Source: Gordonia mangrovi (GTDB lineage: Bacteria; Actinomycetota; Actinomycetes; Mycobacteriales; Mycobacteriaceae). Taken from it: a stretch of DNA of 64,000 nucleotides. The DNA lies in NCBI RefSeq assembly GCF_024734075.1, contig NZ_CP102850.1:2294001-2358000 (forward strand). Direction: 5' to 3'. Of this stretch, positions 1-7,087 are shown piece after piece. The translations under genes and the position numbers were made by a program. The notes under the pieces are model-generated. The model was given only the letters and a program-made list of their open reading frames with translations. It did no database searches and was not told the DNA's origin. Each line of letters opens with the position of its first letter. Position 1 is the first letter of the stretch.

Positions 1-1
1 G

Positions 2-1144
2 CTGGTGGTGCGTCGCACCACCCTGGTCGACTCCGCGAAGTTCGACGTGCTCGACAAAGAGATCGCCGCGGCCATCGAATCGCGGGAGCCGATGTCGATG
101 ACTCGGTTCACCACGATGATCGACAAGTTGATCGCCGACGTCGACCCGGCCGCGGTGCGTCGCCGCCGAGAACGCGTGGATGCCGACCGCGACATCAGTG
201 TGCGACCCGACCGCCACACGCCGGGACAGTCCCGCATCGGGGGTGTGTTGCCGGCCGAGCAGGCCGCCGCGATTGATGCCCGTCTGTCGGCGATGGCTGC
301 TGGCGTGCATCCCGACGACCCGCGCACCGCGGCCCAGCGCCGCGCCGATGCGTTGGTCGCCCTCGCCGACGGCGCCGACCGGTTGGTGTGCGGCTGCGAG
401 GTCTGCACGACCGATGACGCCGAGGTCAGTGGTGAGGCCGAAAACAGTGGCGAACAGGACGTCGCTCCGGCCGCATCAGTCGATGCCGATGCCGATGCCG
501 ATGCCGATGCCGACACGTCGGACTGCGCACCGCGTCCGACCTTCCACATCGTGGTGAATCTGAGCACCCTGCTCGGCCACGACGATGATCCGGCCTTCCT
601 CGACGGCCAGGGCATCATCGACGCCGACACCGCCCGCGCCTTGCTGGCCGAGGCCAAGCGCTGCTACGTCACCCCCGACACCACCAATCTCGCACAGGCC
701 GACCGGTATGCACCGTCGAAGAAGCTCGCCGACCTGATCCGGGCGGGCGAATTGTGTTGCAGCTTTCCCGGCTGCAACAACCGTGCCTATCACGCCGATG
801 TCGACCATTCGGTTCCGCACGGCGAAGGTGGTGCGACCGATGCGCGAAACCTCAAGCCGCTGTGCAGGTTTCATCACAGGATCAAAACGTTCGCGACGGG
901 GTGGCGCGACTATCAGGATCCGTTGGGCACGGTGTTCTTCCAATCACCGACCGGTCATACCTACCTGGGTAACGCGTTCACCGGGCGTGATCTGTTCGGG
1001 TCGCTGACCTGCAGCACCCGGCCACCCGACGATCCGGCCCGACAACGCATCGACACCATCCGCGACCGACGCTCGAGGTCGGTCAAGCGCGCCGACACAC
1101 GCGCGATGGAACGCTGGAACAAGCAGAACCCACCACCGTTCTGA
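2..1144 (+). CDS. DUF222/HNH endonuclease family protein, 5' end missing
   Basis: The reading frame is open from the first codon of the window, so the N-terminal part (most of DUF222) lies outside. Near residue 250 of the visible part is an HNH nuclease site: CCSFPGC, then HADVDH, then LCRFHH, i.e. Cys pairs for zinc plus catalytic His residues. A run of six Asp-Ala pairs (DNA about 482-515) is a simple repeat that separates the DUF222 remnant from the HNH part. Such 13E12/DUF222 proteins are common multicopy genes in Mycobacteriales; their role is not established and they are often linked to mobile DNA. Family confidence is high, function is inferred. Confidence 0.9.
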   Translation: MVVRRTTLVDSAKFDVLDKEIAAAIESREPMSMTRFTTMIDKLIADVDPAAVRRRRERVDADRDISVRPDRHTPGQSRIGGVLPAEQAAAIDARLSAMAAGVHPDDPRTAAQRRADALVALADGADRLVCGCEVCTTDDAEVSGEAENSGEQDVAPAASVDADADADADADTSDCAPRPTFHIVVNLSTLLGHDDDPAFLDGQGIIDADTARALLAEAKRCYVTPDTTNLAQADRYAPSKKLADLIRAGELCCSFPGCNNRAYHADVDHSVPHGEGGATDARNLKPLCRFHHRIKTFATGWRDYQDPLGTVFFQSPTGHTYLGNAFTGRDLFGSLTCSTRPPDDPARQRIDTIRDRRSRSVKRADTRAMERWNKQNPPPF

Positions 1145-1156
1145 GTGTGCGGGGGG

Positions 1157-1200
1157 ATCTCGATACGCCCTCGGCTAGCGCCTCGGGCTGCTTGATCAGC
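1157..1200. repeat. Dispersed intergenic repeat, copy A
   Basis: The sequence begins ATCTCGATACGCCCTCGGCT and ends GGGCTGCTTGATCAGC. Its reverse complement (GCTGATCAAGCAGCCCGAG and so on) resembles the element at 13881-13925 over its whole length apart from small differences. It lies just after the HNH gene. Similar short elements are, from memory, scattered through Gordonia genomes. Confidence 0.6.
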
Positions 1201-1236
1201 AGTCGGGTGTTCTGCACCACATCGACGCTTGCGGAT

Positions 1237-1267
1237 TTGCAACCCTACCCTCCCCGAAGGGTAGAGT
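1237..1267 (+). promoter_or_regulatory. MerR-type promoter of the sulP-merR operon
   Basis: A -35-like TTGCAA (1237-1242) and a -10-like TAGAGT (1262-1267) are separated by 19 bp. Within the spacer is a perfect inverted repeat CTACCCT-CCCCGA-AGGGTAG (1245-1264). An over-long 19-bp spacer carrying a dyad is the hallmark of promoters that MerR-family activators twist into register. A merR gene is the second gene of the operon, so autoregulation is the natural reading. The leader to the sulP start would be about 130 nt. Confidence 0.65.
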
Positions 1268-1404
1268 TCCGCGTGTCGCCGGCGCGGTGGCCGCCGGCAT
1301 TCGTCTCGCCGATCGCAATGATGCGGTCGGCGCCCAGCATCGTTGTAGGTGACGAGATCACCGTGTGCCGTCGTGCGCTTGGCGGCGGCCCGAAGGAGAT
1401 GTCC

Positions 1405-2907
1405 ATGTCGTCGACCACCGTGGTCTCGCCCCAGCGCGAGCAGTCGGTCATCGCCGCGCTGCGCTCGCCGCGTCGACTCCGCACCGAGGTCCTCGCCGGC
1501 CTCGTCGTCGCACTCGCACTGATCCCGGAGGCGATCTCGTTCTCGATCATCGCCGGTGTCGACCCGCGCGTCGGGCTGTTCGCCTCGTTCACGATGGCGG
1601 TCACCATCGCCATTGTCGGCGGCCGGCCCGCGATGATCTCTGCGGCCACCGGCGCGGTCGCGCTGGTGGTGGCGCCGCTGGTGGCCAGCCACGGCCTCGA
1701 CTACCTGATCGCCGCGGTGATCCTGGCCGGCATCTTCCAGATGCTGCTCGGCGGGCTCGGCGTGGCGAAACTGATGCGGTTCATCCCGCGCAGCGTGATG
1801 GTCGGCTTCGTCAACGCGCTGGCGATCCTGATCTTCAGCGCTCAGCTGCCGCATCTGCTCGGGGTGCCGTGGCTGGTGTATCCGATGGTGGCGATCGGCA
1901 TCGCCATCATCGTGCTGATGCCGCGACTGACCACCGTCATCCCCGCTCCGCTGGTGGCCATCGTGCTGCTCACCGCGGTGACCATCGCCGCAAGTCTCTC
2001 GGTACCCAACGTCGGTGACGAGGGGGAACTGCCCGACAGTCTGCCCGCCTGGCTCATCCCCGACATCCCGTTCACCTGGGACACGCTCACCATCATCGCG
2101 CCCTATGCGTTCACGATGGCTTTGGTCGGACTGCTGGAGTCGCTGATGACCGCCAAGCTCGTCGACGACATCACCGACACCCACTCCGACAAGTCACGCG
2201 AGGCCGTCGGCCAGGGCGTGGCGAACATCGTCACCGGCTTCTTCGGCGGCATGGGCGGCTGCGCGATGATCGGCCAGACGATGATCAACGTGAAGTCCTC
2301 CGGCGCGCGGACGCGCATCTCCACCTTCCTCGCCGGTGTCTTCCTGCTCATCCTCGTCGTCGGCCTGGGGGATGTGGTGGCGCTGATCCCGATGGCTGCG
2401 CTCGTCGCGGTGATGATCATGGTGTCGGTCGCCACCTTCGACTGGCACAGCATCAACCCGAAGACGTTGCGGCGCATGCCCAAAAGCGAGATCACCGTCA
2501 TGCTCGCCACCGTCGTCGTCACCGTCGTCACCCACAACCTGGCCTACGGCGTGATCGTCGGTGTCATCACCGCGATGGTGCTCTTCGCCCGTCGGGTGGC
2601 GCATCTGACCGAGGTCGTCGACGTGGCCCATCCCGACGAGGACACCCGCGTCTATGCCGTGCGCGGCGAGCTGTTCTTCGCCTCCAGCAATGACCTCGTC
2701 TACCAGTTCGACTACGTGGGCGATCCGCGCAACGTCGTCATCGACATGAGCGACTCGCACATCTGGGACGCCTCGACGGTGGCCACCCTCGATGCCATCA
2801 CCACCAAGTACGCGGCCAAAGGCAAGACAGCCACCATCGTCGGGCTCAACGACAGCAGCGCCGAACGTCACGAACGACTCAGCGGCCATCTCGCCGGTGC
2901 GCACTGA
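1405..2907 (+). CDS. SulP-family anion permease with C-terminal STAS domain
   Basis: A 500-residue inner-membrane transporter of the SLC26/SulP family (sulfate, bicarbonate or other anions). The N-terminal part has the typical SulP stretch ([17 protein letters not shown], then GLFASF) followed by about ten hydrophobic segments; the last ~90 residues form a STAS domain ([15 protein letters not shown]). The start at 1405 is chosen because GAAGGAG (1392-1398) lies 6 nt upstream; an ATG at 1399 abuts the Shine-Dalgarno sequence. The merR gene follows after 4 nt, so the two are one operon. The substrate cannot be told from sequence. Confidence 0.9.
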   Translation: MSSTTVVSPQREQSVIAALRSPRRLRTEVLAGLVVALALIPEAISFSIIAGVDPRVGLFASFTMAVTIAIVGGRPAMISAATGAVALVVAPLVASHGLDYLIAAVILAGIFQMLLGGLGVAKLMRFIPRSVMVGFVNALAILIFSAQLPHLLGVPWLVYPMVAIGIAIIVLMPRLTTVIPAPLVAIVLLTAVTIAASLSVPNVGDEGELPDSLPAWLIPDIPFTWDTLTIIAPYAFTMALVGLLESLMTAKLVDDITDTHSDKSREAVGQGVANIVTGFFGGMGGCAMIGQTMINVKSSGARTRISTFLAGVFLLILVVGLGDVVALIPMAALVAVMIMVSVATFDWHSINPKTLRRMPKSEITVMLATVVVTVVTHNLAYGVIVGVITAMVLFARRVAHLTEVVDVAHPDEDTRVYAVRGELFFASSNDLVYQFDYVGDPRNVVIDMSDSHIWDASTVATLDAITTKYAAKGKTATIVGLNDSSAERHERLSGHLAGAH

Positions 2908-2911
2908 GACC

Positions 2912-3346
2912 ATGACCGGGAACCCAGGGCCGGACACGCAGGCGCCGGACACCGCCGACGACCTGTTCCAGATCGGTGAGGTGGCCAACCGCACCGAACT
3001 GTCCATCAAAACCATTCGGCACTACGACGAGGTCGGACTCGCTGCGCCATCGGCCCGGTCGGCCGGAGGTTTCCGGCTGTACACCCGTGGCGACATCGAT
3101 CGACTGCTCGTCATCCGCCGGATGAAGCCGGCGGGATTCAGCCTCGACGACATGCGCCGCCTGCTCGACGCGGAGTCCGTGCTCGACGACCCGGACGCGA
3201 CCGCCGACCGCAAGGTCGCCGCAGCAACCGAGCTCGCCGAGTTCCACGACCGCGCGCAGGAAGCGTGCCGAAAGCTCACCCGCCAACTGTCGTATGCCGA
3301 GGAGCTGACACAGCAACTCGCTGCCCGGGCCGCCGTTCGGTTCTGA
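2912..3346 (+). CDS. MerR-family transcriptional regulator
   Basis: A 144-residue regulator. Residues about 19-90 hold the winged-helix MerR domain (FQIGEVANRTELSIKTIRHYDEVGL, wing with GGFRLYTRGDI, then LLVIRRMKPAGFSLDDM). A C-terminal helix (about 100-140) would form the dimerising coiled coil. There is a single cysteine, so a metal-thiolate sensor site like that of MerR/CueR or a 2Fe-2S cluster like SoxR is unlikely. It is translationally close to sulP and probably controls the promoter at 1237-1267. The effector is unknown. Confidence 0.9.
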   Translation: MTGNPGPDTQAPDTADDLFQIGEVANRTELSIKTIRHYDEVGLAAPSARSAGGFRLYTRGDIDRLLVIRRMKPAGFSLDDMRRLLDAESVLDDPDATADRKVAAATELAEFHDRAQEACRKLTRQLSYAEELTQQLAARAAVRF

Positions 3347-3399
3347 CCGTCCCCCGCTCGGGATGTGCAGCGATACCCTGCGGGTGGACGGTTTCGCAG

Positions 3400-3405
3400 T
3401 AGTGT
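3400..3405 (+). promoter_or_regulatory. -10 element TAGTGT, leaderless start
   Basis: TAGTGT ends 7 nt before the ATG at 3413, the spacing expected when transcription begins at the start codon. No convincing -35 is visible. Confidence 0.45.
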
Positions 3406-3412
3406 CACATCC

Positions 3413-5614
3413 ATGGCGCGGTGGTTCGATCAGACGATCGTCGACGAGGGTCGGTTGCCACTGTTCTTCCTGCTCGTCGCCTTCGTGATCACCTTCCTGT
3501 TCATCCGGTTCAGTGTGCGGATGATCCGGGCCGAGGTCAGCTGGTGGCCGGGCAACGTCACCCCCGGCGGGGTCCATGTGCATCACGTGTTCTTCGGGAT
3601 GGTGCTGATGCTGTTGTCGGGCTTCGGGTTCTTTGTCGTGGACCCGTTCCGCACACCCGTCGCCGACTGCATCCTGGCGGCGCTGTTCGGCATCGGTGCG
3701 GCGCTGGTGCTCGACGAGTTCGCGCTGCTCCTGCATCTGCGCGATGTGTACTGGTCGGAGGAGGGTCGCACCTCGATCGACGCCGTGTTCGTGGCGATCG
3801 CGATCGGGCTGCTGTTCCTGATGGGGGTGCACCCGCTCGCCTCCGACGACGTCGTCGGCGGTTTCCGCGACGCCGCCGACAACTCCACCCGCATCGGTCT
3901 GGTGATAGCCGTGGCGATCAATGTCGCGTTGGCGATCATCACGCTGCTCAAGGGCAAGGTGTGGACGGGTCTGATCGGGTTGTTCTTCCCGTTCCTGCTG
4001 CTGTTCACCGCGATCCGGGTGGCCCGGCCCCGCTCACCGTGGGCGCGGTGGCGGTATGGCGAGCGCCCCCGCAAACAGCAGAAAGCACTCGACCGCGAGA
4101 TGCGATATCGGGAACCGATCGTGCGCGCCAAAATCGTCGTGCAGGAGGCGGTGGCCGGCCGGTTCGGCCTGCCCGAGCAGCCGGCCGCCGCGCCGCGCGA
4201 ACCGCGGGTAGAACCGGTCGCGGCGCGTCGCAGGCCCGGCCGGCTGATCACCGCGGTGCGCTGGCGTCGCACCCGCCGCGAACTGAAACGCGAGCCGCCG
4301 TGGCGGCTGCCGACACTGATGGTGTCCGCGGCGATCGTGGGCGGCCTGATCGCTGTCTCCCTCGACGACTCGTTCGCCACCTACGTTCTCGACGCCGGGA
4401 CCACCGCAACCCTGCTGGGTGTGATCGCCGGCGCGATGGCCACACTCACCGGTTTGGTGTTCACCGCGGTGACGTTGGCGATGCAATTCGGTGCCTCGCA
4501 GATCTCCATCCGAGTGATCCCGATGCTGCAGCAGGACCGGGTGATGCGCGGATCGGTCGGACTGTTCCTGTCGACGTTCGCGTTCACCGTGATCGTGGCG
4601 GTCGACCTCACGGCGGTCTCCGACGGCTCCGACGCGCCGGCCGTGTCGACGTCGATCGCCATCGCCCTCACTCTGGCGAGCGCCTTCATGTTCATCATGC
4701 TCATCGGCAAGGTCGGCAGCATCCTCAATTCCACCCAGCTGCTGCGATGGATCGAATCGCAGGGTCGGCTGGCCGTCGTCCGGCAGTATCCGGATCATCA
4801 ACCGACGATCGCCGGTGCGGCGATCAGCGGGTCGGCCACTCTGATCGACGACCCCCGGCCGGTGAGCATGACGGTGACCCTGCGCGACGCACCCAGCCAG
4901 GGGCGGGTGCTGCTCGCGATCAACCTCGACCGCATCCAGCGACTCGCCGACCGTTGGGATGTGCGGGTCGACCTGCTGGTGGGTGTCGGCGACTATGTGC
5001 CGCACCATGCGGATGTCTTCGAGATCGTCGGCGATCACCGCGACGTGCGTTCCCAGCAGTTGCTGTCGTGTCTGTTGTTCGGGGACAGCCACGGGCCGTC
5101 GGTGAGTCCGGCGGCGGCCCTGCAGGCGATCTCCGACGTCGCGCTCAAGGCACTCTCACCGTCGGTCAACGATCCCAGCCGGGCGGTGCAGGCGATCGAC
5201 CACGCCGGTGATCTGTTGCTGATGCTGGCACCGCGTGTTGCCGCGGAGGAACAGCACAGCACGTTGACGCTGATCGGCGGCTACCGGCGCACCTGGGGCG
5301 ACTATGTCGGCATCGCCACCGATCAGGTCCGGCACTTCGGCCGCGGATCGATCCAGGTGCAGCGGCGGCTGCGGGCGCTGTACGAGACCCTGGGTGAACA
5401 GTGCACCGACGAACAGCAGACTGCGCTCCAGGAGCGGCTCGCTGCGCTCGACGCGCAGGTCGACATCGACTGGACCACACCGATCGACCGGCGCCTGGCC
5501 CACGCCGCCGACCGGCAGGGGTACGGCTCGGAGGAGGGACGCGTGCGTCAGCGTCGGCTGCGGATCAACACGACCACGCAGAGTCAGGCGCCGGCCGACC
5601 CGGCCGCGCGATAG
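3413..5614 (+). CDS. Membrane protein: four-helix N-terminal domain fused to DUF2254
   Basis: A 733-residue protein with two membrane parts. Residues about 1-230 contain several transmembrane helices, with a His-rich turn between the first two (GGVHVHHVFFG). A basic Arg/Pro-rich cytoplasmic linker follows (about 230-300). The remainder is DUF2254: a membrane section (SFATYVLDAGTTATLLGVIA, TGLVFTAVTLAMQFGASQ) and a soluble tail with SPAAALQAISDVALKALSPSVNDP. Stand-alone DUF2254 proteins are around 430 residues, so this is a fusion. The start is supported by the -10 box at 3400. It converges with the IclR gene and overlaps it by 31 nt. Function unknown. Confidence 0.8.
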   Translation: MARWFDQTIVDEGRLPLFFLLVAFVITFLFIRFSVRMIRAEVSWWPGNVTPGGVHVHHVFFGMVLMLLSGFGFFVVDPFRTPVADCILAALFGIGAALVLDEFALLLHLRDVYWSEEGRTSIDAVFVAIAIGLLFLMGVHPLASDDVVGGFRDAADNSTRIGLVIAVAINVALAIITLLKGKVWTGLIGLFFPFLLLFTAIRVARPRSPWARWRYGERPRKQQKALDREMRYREPIVRAKIVVQEAVAGRFGLPEQPAAAPREPRVEPVAARRRPGRLITAVRWRRTRRELKREPPWRLPTLMVSAAIVGGLIAVSLDDSFATYVLDAGTTATLLGVIAGAMATLTGLVFTAVTLAMQFGASQISIRVIPMLQQDRVMRGSVGLFLSTFAFTVIVAVDLTAVSDGSDAPAVSTSIAIALTLASAFMFIMLIGKVGSILNSTQLLRWIESQGRLAVVRQYPDHQPTIAGAAISGSATLIDDPRPVSMTVTLRDAPSQGRVLLAINLDRIQRLADRWDVRVDLLVGVGDYVPHHADVFEIVGDHRDVRSQQLLSCLLFGDSHGPSVSPAAALQAISDVALKALSPSVNDPSRAVQAIDHAGDLLLMLAPRVAAEEQHSTLTLIGGYRRTWGDYVGIATDQVRHFGRGSIQVQRRLRALYETLGEQCTDEQQTALQERLAALDAQVDIDWTTPIDRRLAHAADRQGYGSEEGRVRQRRLRINTTTQSQAPADPAAR

Positions 5615-6405
5615 CCGAACAACCGGCTGAGGTCGGCGGCCGCGGTGGTCACCGTCGCCACGATCTTTGCCGCGTCGTCGGGATCGAGACGGTAACGCGG
5701 CCCCGACACGCTCAATGCCCAGACCAGCTCTCCGGTGTGATCACGGACGGGTGCGGCGAATGCGACCAGCCCCACCTCGAGCTCCTCGACCGCCATCGCC
5801 CAGCCCCGGCGCTTGACCGTACGAACCTCCTCGACCAGCTCGTCGATGTCGACGATGGTGGCGTCGGTGAACCGTTCGAGCTCGCCGGCCAGCTTCTCGC
5901 GGAGTTCGGTCTCGGAGAGCTCGGCGAGCAGCACCTTGCCCGACGACGTCGCGTACGCCGGTGACGCCTGCCCGACCCAGGTCTGCAGCGCGACGCTCGA
6001 CGAGCCGGCCGCCTCGATGACGTTGATCGCCTGCGATTGGTTGAGGACCGCGAGGTTGGTGGTCTCGCCGGTCTGCGTGGCCACGGCGTCGCAGGTGTCC
6101 TGACCGCATTTGGTCATGTCGAGGGTTGCCATGGTCGATCCGGCCAGCCGGACGATGGTCAGCCCGATTCGATACTTACGCCCGTCCGGCACCTGCTCCA
6201 CGAATCCGCGCGCCTCCAGCGACGAGAGAATGCGCGAGACGGTGGACTTGTGCACGCCCAACTCCAGGGCCAGCTCGGTGACACCTGCCGAACCGGCGAC
6301 ACCGATGAGCTCCATCACCTGCAGTGCCCGATCGACTGCACCCGGGCGGTCGGACTCTGCGCGTTCGTCTGCCATGACGCCGTTCAGGCTACCGGTGGGT
6401 GTCAT
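5584..6405 (-). CDS. IclR-family regulator, probable controller of the betaine/sarcosine cluster
   Basis: A 273-residue IclR protein. The winged helix occupies residues about 23-90 (VDRALQVMELIG, then VHKSTVSRILSSLEARGFVEQ), and the effector domain about 105-260 (TNLAVLNQ, SGKVLLAEL, AAPVRDHTGELVWALSVSGP). It is the last gene of the minus-strand catabolic cluster. The start at 6405 overlaps the vapC stop as ATGA; an internal ATG at 6375 is an alternative and neither has a clear Shine-Dalgarno sequence. IclR proteins often control catabolic operons, and the half-site array at 18007-18059 is a candidate target; that link is inference. Confidence 0.88.
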   Translation of the reverse strand: MTPTGSLNGVMADERAESDRPGAVDRALQVMELIGVAGSAGVTELALELGVHKSTVSRILSSLEARGFVEQVPDGRKYRIGLTIVRLAGSTMATLDMTKCGQDTCDAVATQTGETTNLAVLNQSQAINVIEAAGSSSVALQTWVGQASPAYATSSGKVLLAELSETELREKLAGELERFTDATIVDIDELVEEVRTVKRRGWAMAVEELEVGLVAFAAPVRDHTGELVWALSVSGPRYRLDPDDAAKIVATVTTAAADLSRLFGYRAAGSAGA

Positions 6406-6800
6406 CGGCGGGTGTCGAGGACGGGTGTTCTCGCGCCGTCGAGGACGCGCTGGTCACTCGTCGCGACGGTGAGTCCACGACGTGCCGCCTGAGCGACGAT
6501 CATTCGGTCGAACGGGTCACGATGATCCCACGCGAGCTGACCCGCCATCGCCGCATCCGCGGAGTCGATCGAGAGATCTGTGACGTTCATCGTCTCCAGG
6601 GTCTCCGTCCACGACGACAGGACTGGAGTTCCGTCGAACCGGCCGAGCCGGGTCTTGATCGCGATCTCCCAACATGAGGCTGCGGACACGGCGAGGTCGT
6701 TGGTCTGGTCCGCAAGAGCCTCACGGGCCGGGTCGGACATCTTCGCCGGCATCGTGACCAGCCATAAGAAGGCGTTGGTGTCCAGCAGATATGCCGTCAC
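6402..6800 (-). CDS. vapC: VapC-type PIN-domain toxin
   Basis: A 132-residue PIN-domain ribonuclease. The acidic metal site is visible: LLDTNAFLW (Asp near residue 7), SAASCWEIAIK (Glu near 45) and WDHRDPFDRMIVAQA (Asp residues near 95-98), then TSDQRVL. It starts with GTG that overlaps the antitoxin stop in a GTGA, the usual coupling of type II toxin-antitoxin pairs. VapC toxins cut specific RNAs, often tRNAs; this one's target is unknown. The pair sits within a catabolic cluster, between dimethylglycine oxidase and the IclR regulator. Confidence 0.92.
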   Translation of the reverse strand: MTAYLLDTNAFLWLVTMPAKMSDPAREALADQTNDLAVSAASCWEIAIKTRLGRFDGTPVLSSWTETLETMNVTDLSIDSADAAMAGQLAWDHRDPFDRMIVAQAARRGLTVATSDQRVLDGARTPVLDTRR

Positions 6801-7030
6801 CGCGAGCCTTCCCAGGCCGCGAGTTCCTCGGCGGGGAGCGGGTCGTCGAACGACTCCGGCACGACGACGTTGGGCAGCTGACCGAAGGTGCGGGGCCGTG
6901 CGTGCGCAGGCGAGAGCACGGCGACGGGCCGGCCGTGATTGGTGATGGTCACGGTGGCCCCGGAGCGTTCGACCTCGGCCAGGATCGCGTTGAGCCGAGC
7001 TTTCGCCTCGGTGCTGGTGACAACCTTCAT
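6797..7030 (-). CDS. vapB: Phd/YefM-type antitoxin of the vapC toxin
   Basis: A 77-residue antitoxin. The N-terminal ~50 residues match the Phd/YefM DNA-binding fold (STEAKARLNAILAEVERSG, then VTITNHGRPVAVL). The C-terminal tail (PESFDDPLPAEELAAWEG) would wrap and neutralise the toxin. It is transcribed ahead of vapC and overlaps it by 4 nt. A dyad and a -10 box just upstream suggest its own autoregulated promoter inside the larger cluster. Confidence 0.9.
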   Translation of the reverse strand: MKVVTSTEAKARLNAILAEVERSGATVTITNHGRPVAVLSPAHARPRTFGQLPNVVVPESFDDPLPAEELAAWEGSR

Positions 7031-7036
7031 GTGGCC

Positions 7037-7070
7037 AGTCTATCCACGATCGGACCAGTGGAACTAGTCC
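7037..7070 (-). promoter_or_regulatory. vapBC promoter and operator dyad
   Basis: On the minus strand TAGACT (7042-7037) ends 6 nt before the vapB ATG. Upstream is the imperfect inverted repeat GGACCAGT-GGA-ACTAGTCC (7052-7070, plus-strand reading), 7 of 8 positions paired. Autorepression by the toxin-antitoxin complex at such a dyad is the family rule; binding here is inferred. Confidence 0.45.
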
Positions 7071-7087
7071 GAATAGGCTGATCTGTC

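Noticed and set aside
482..515. GATGCC repeats as a regulatory or CRISPR-like array
   Set aside because: A simple in-frame codon repeat giving Asp-Ala pairs in the HNH protein.
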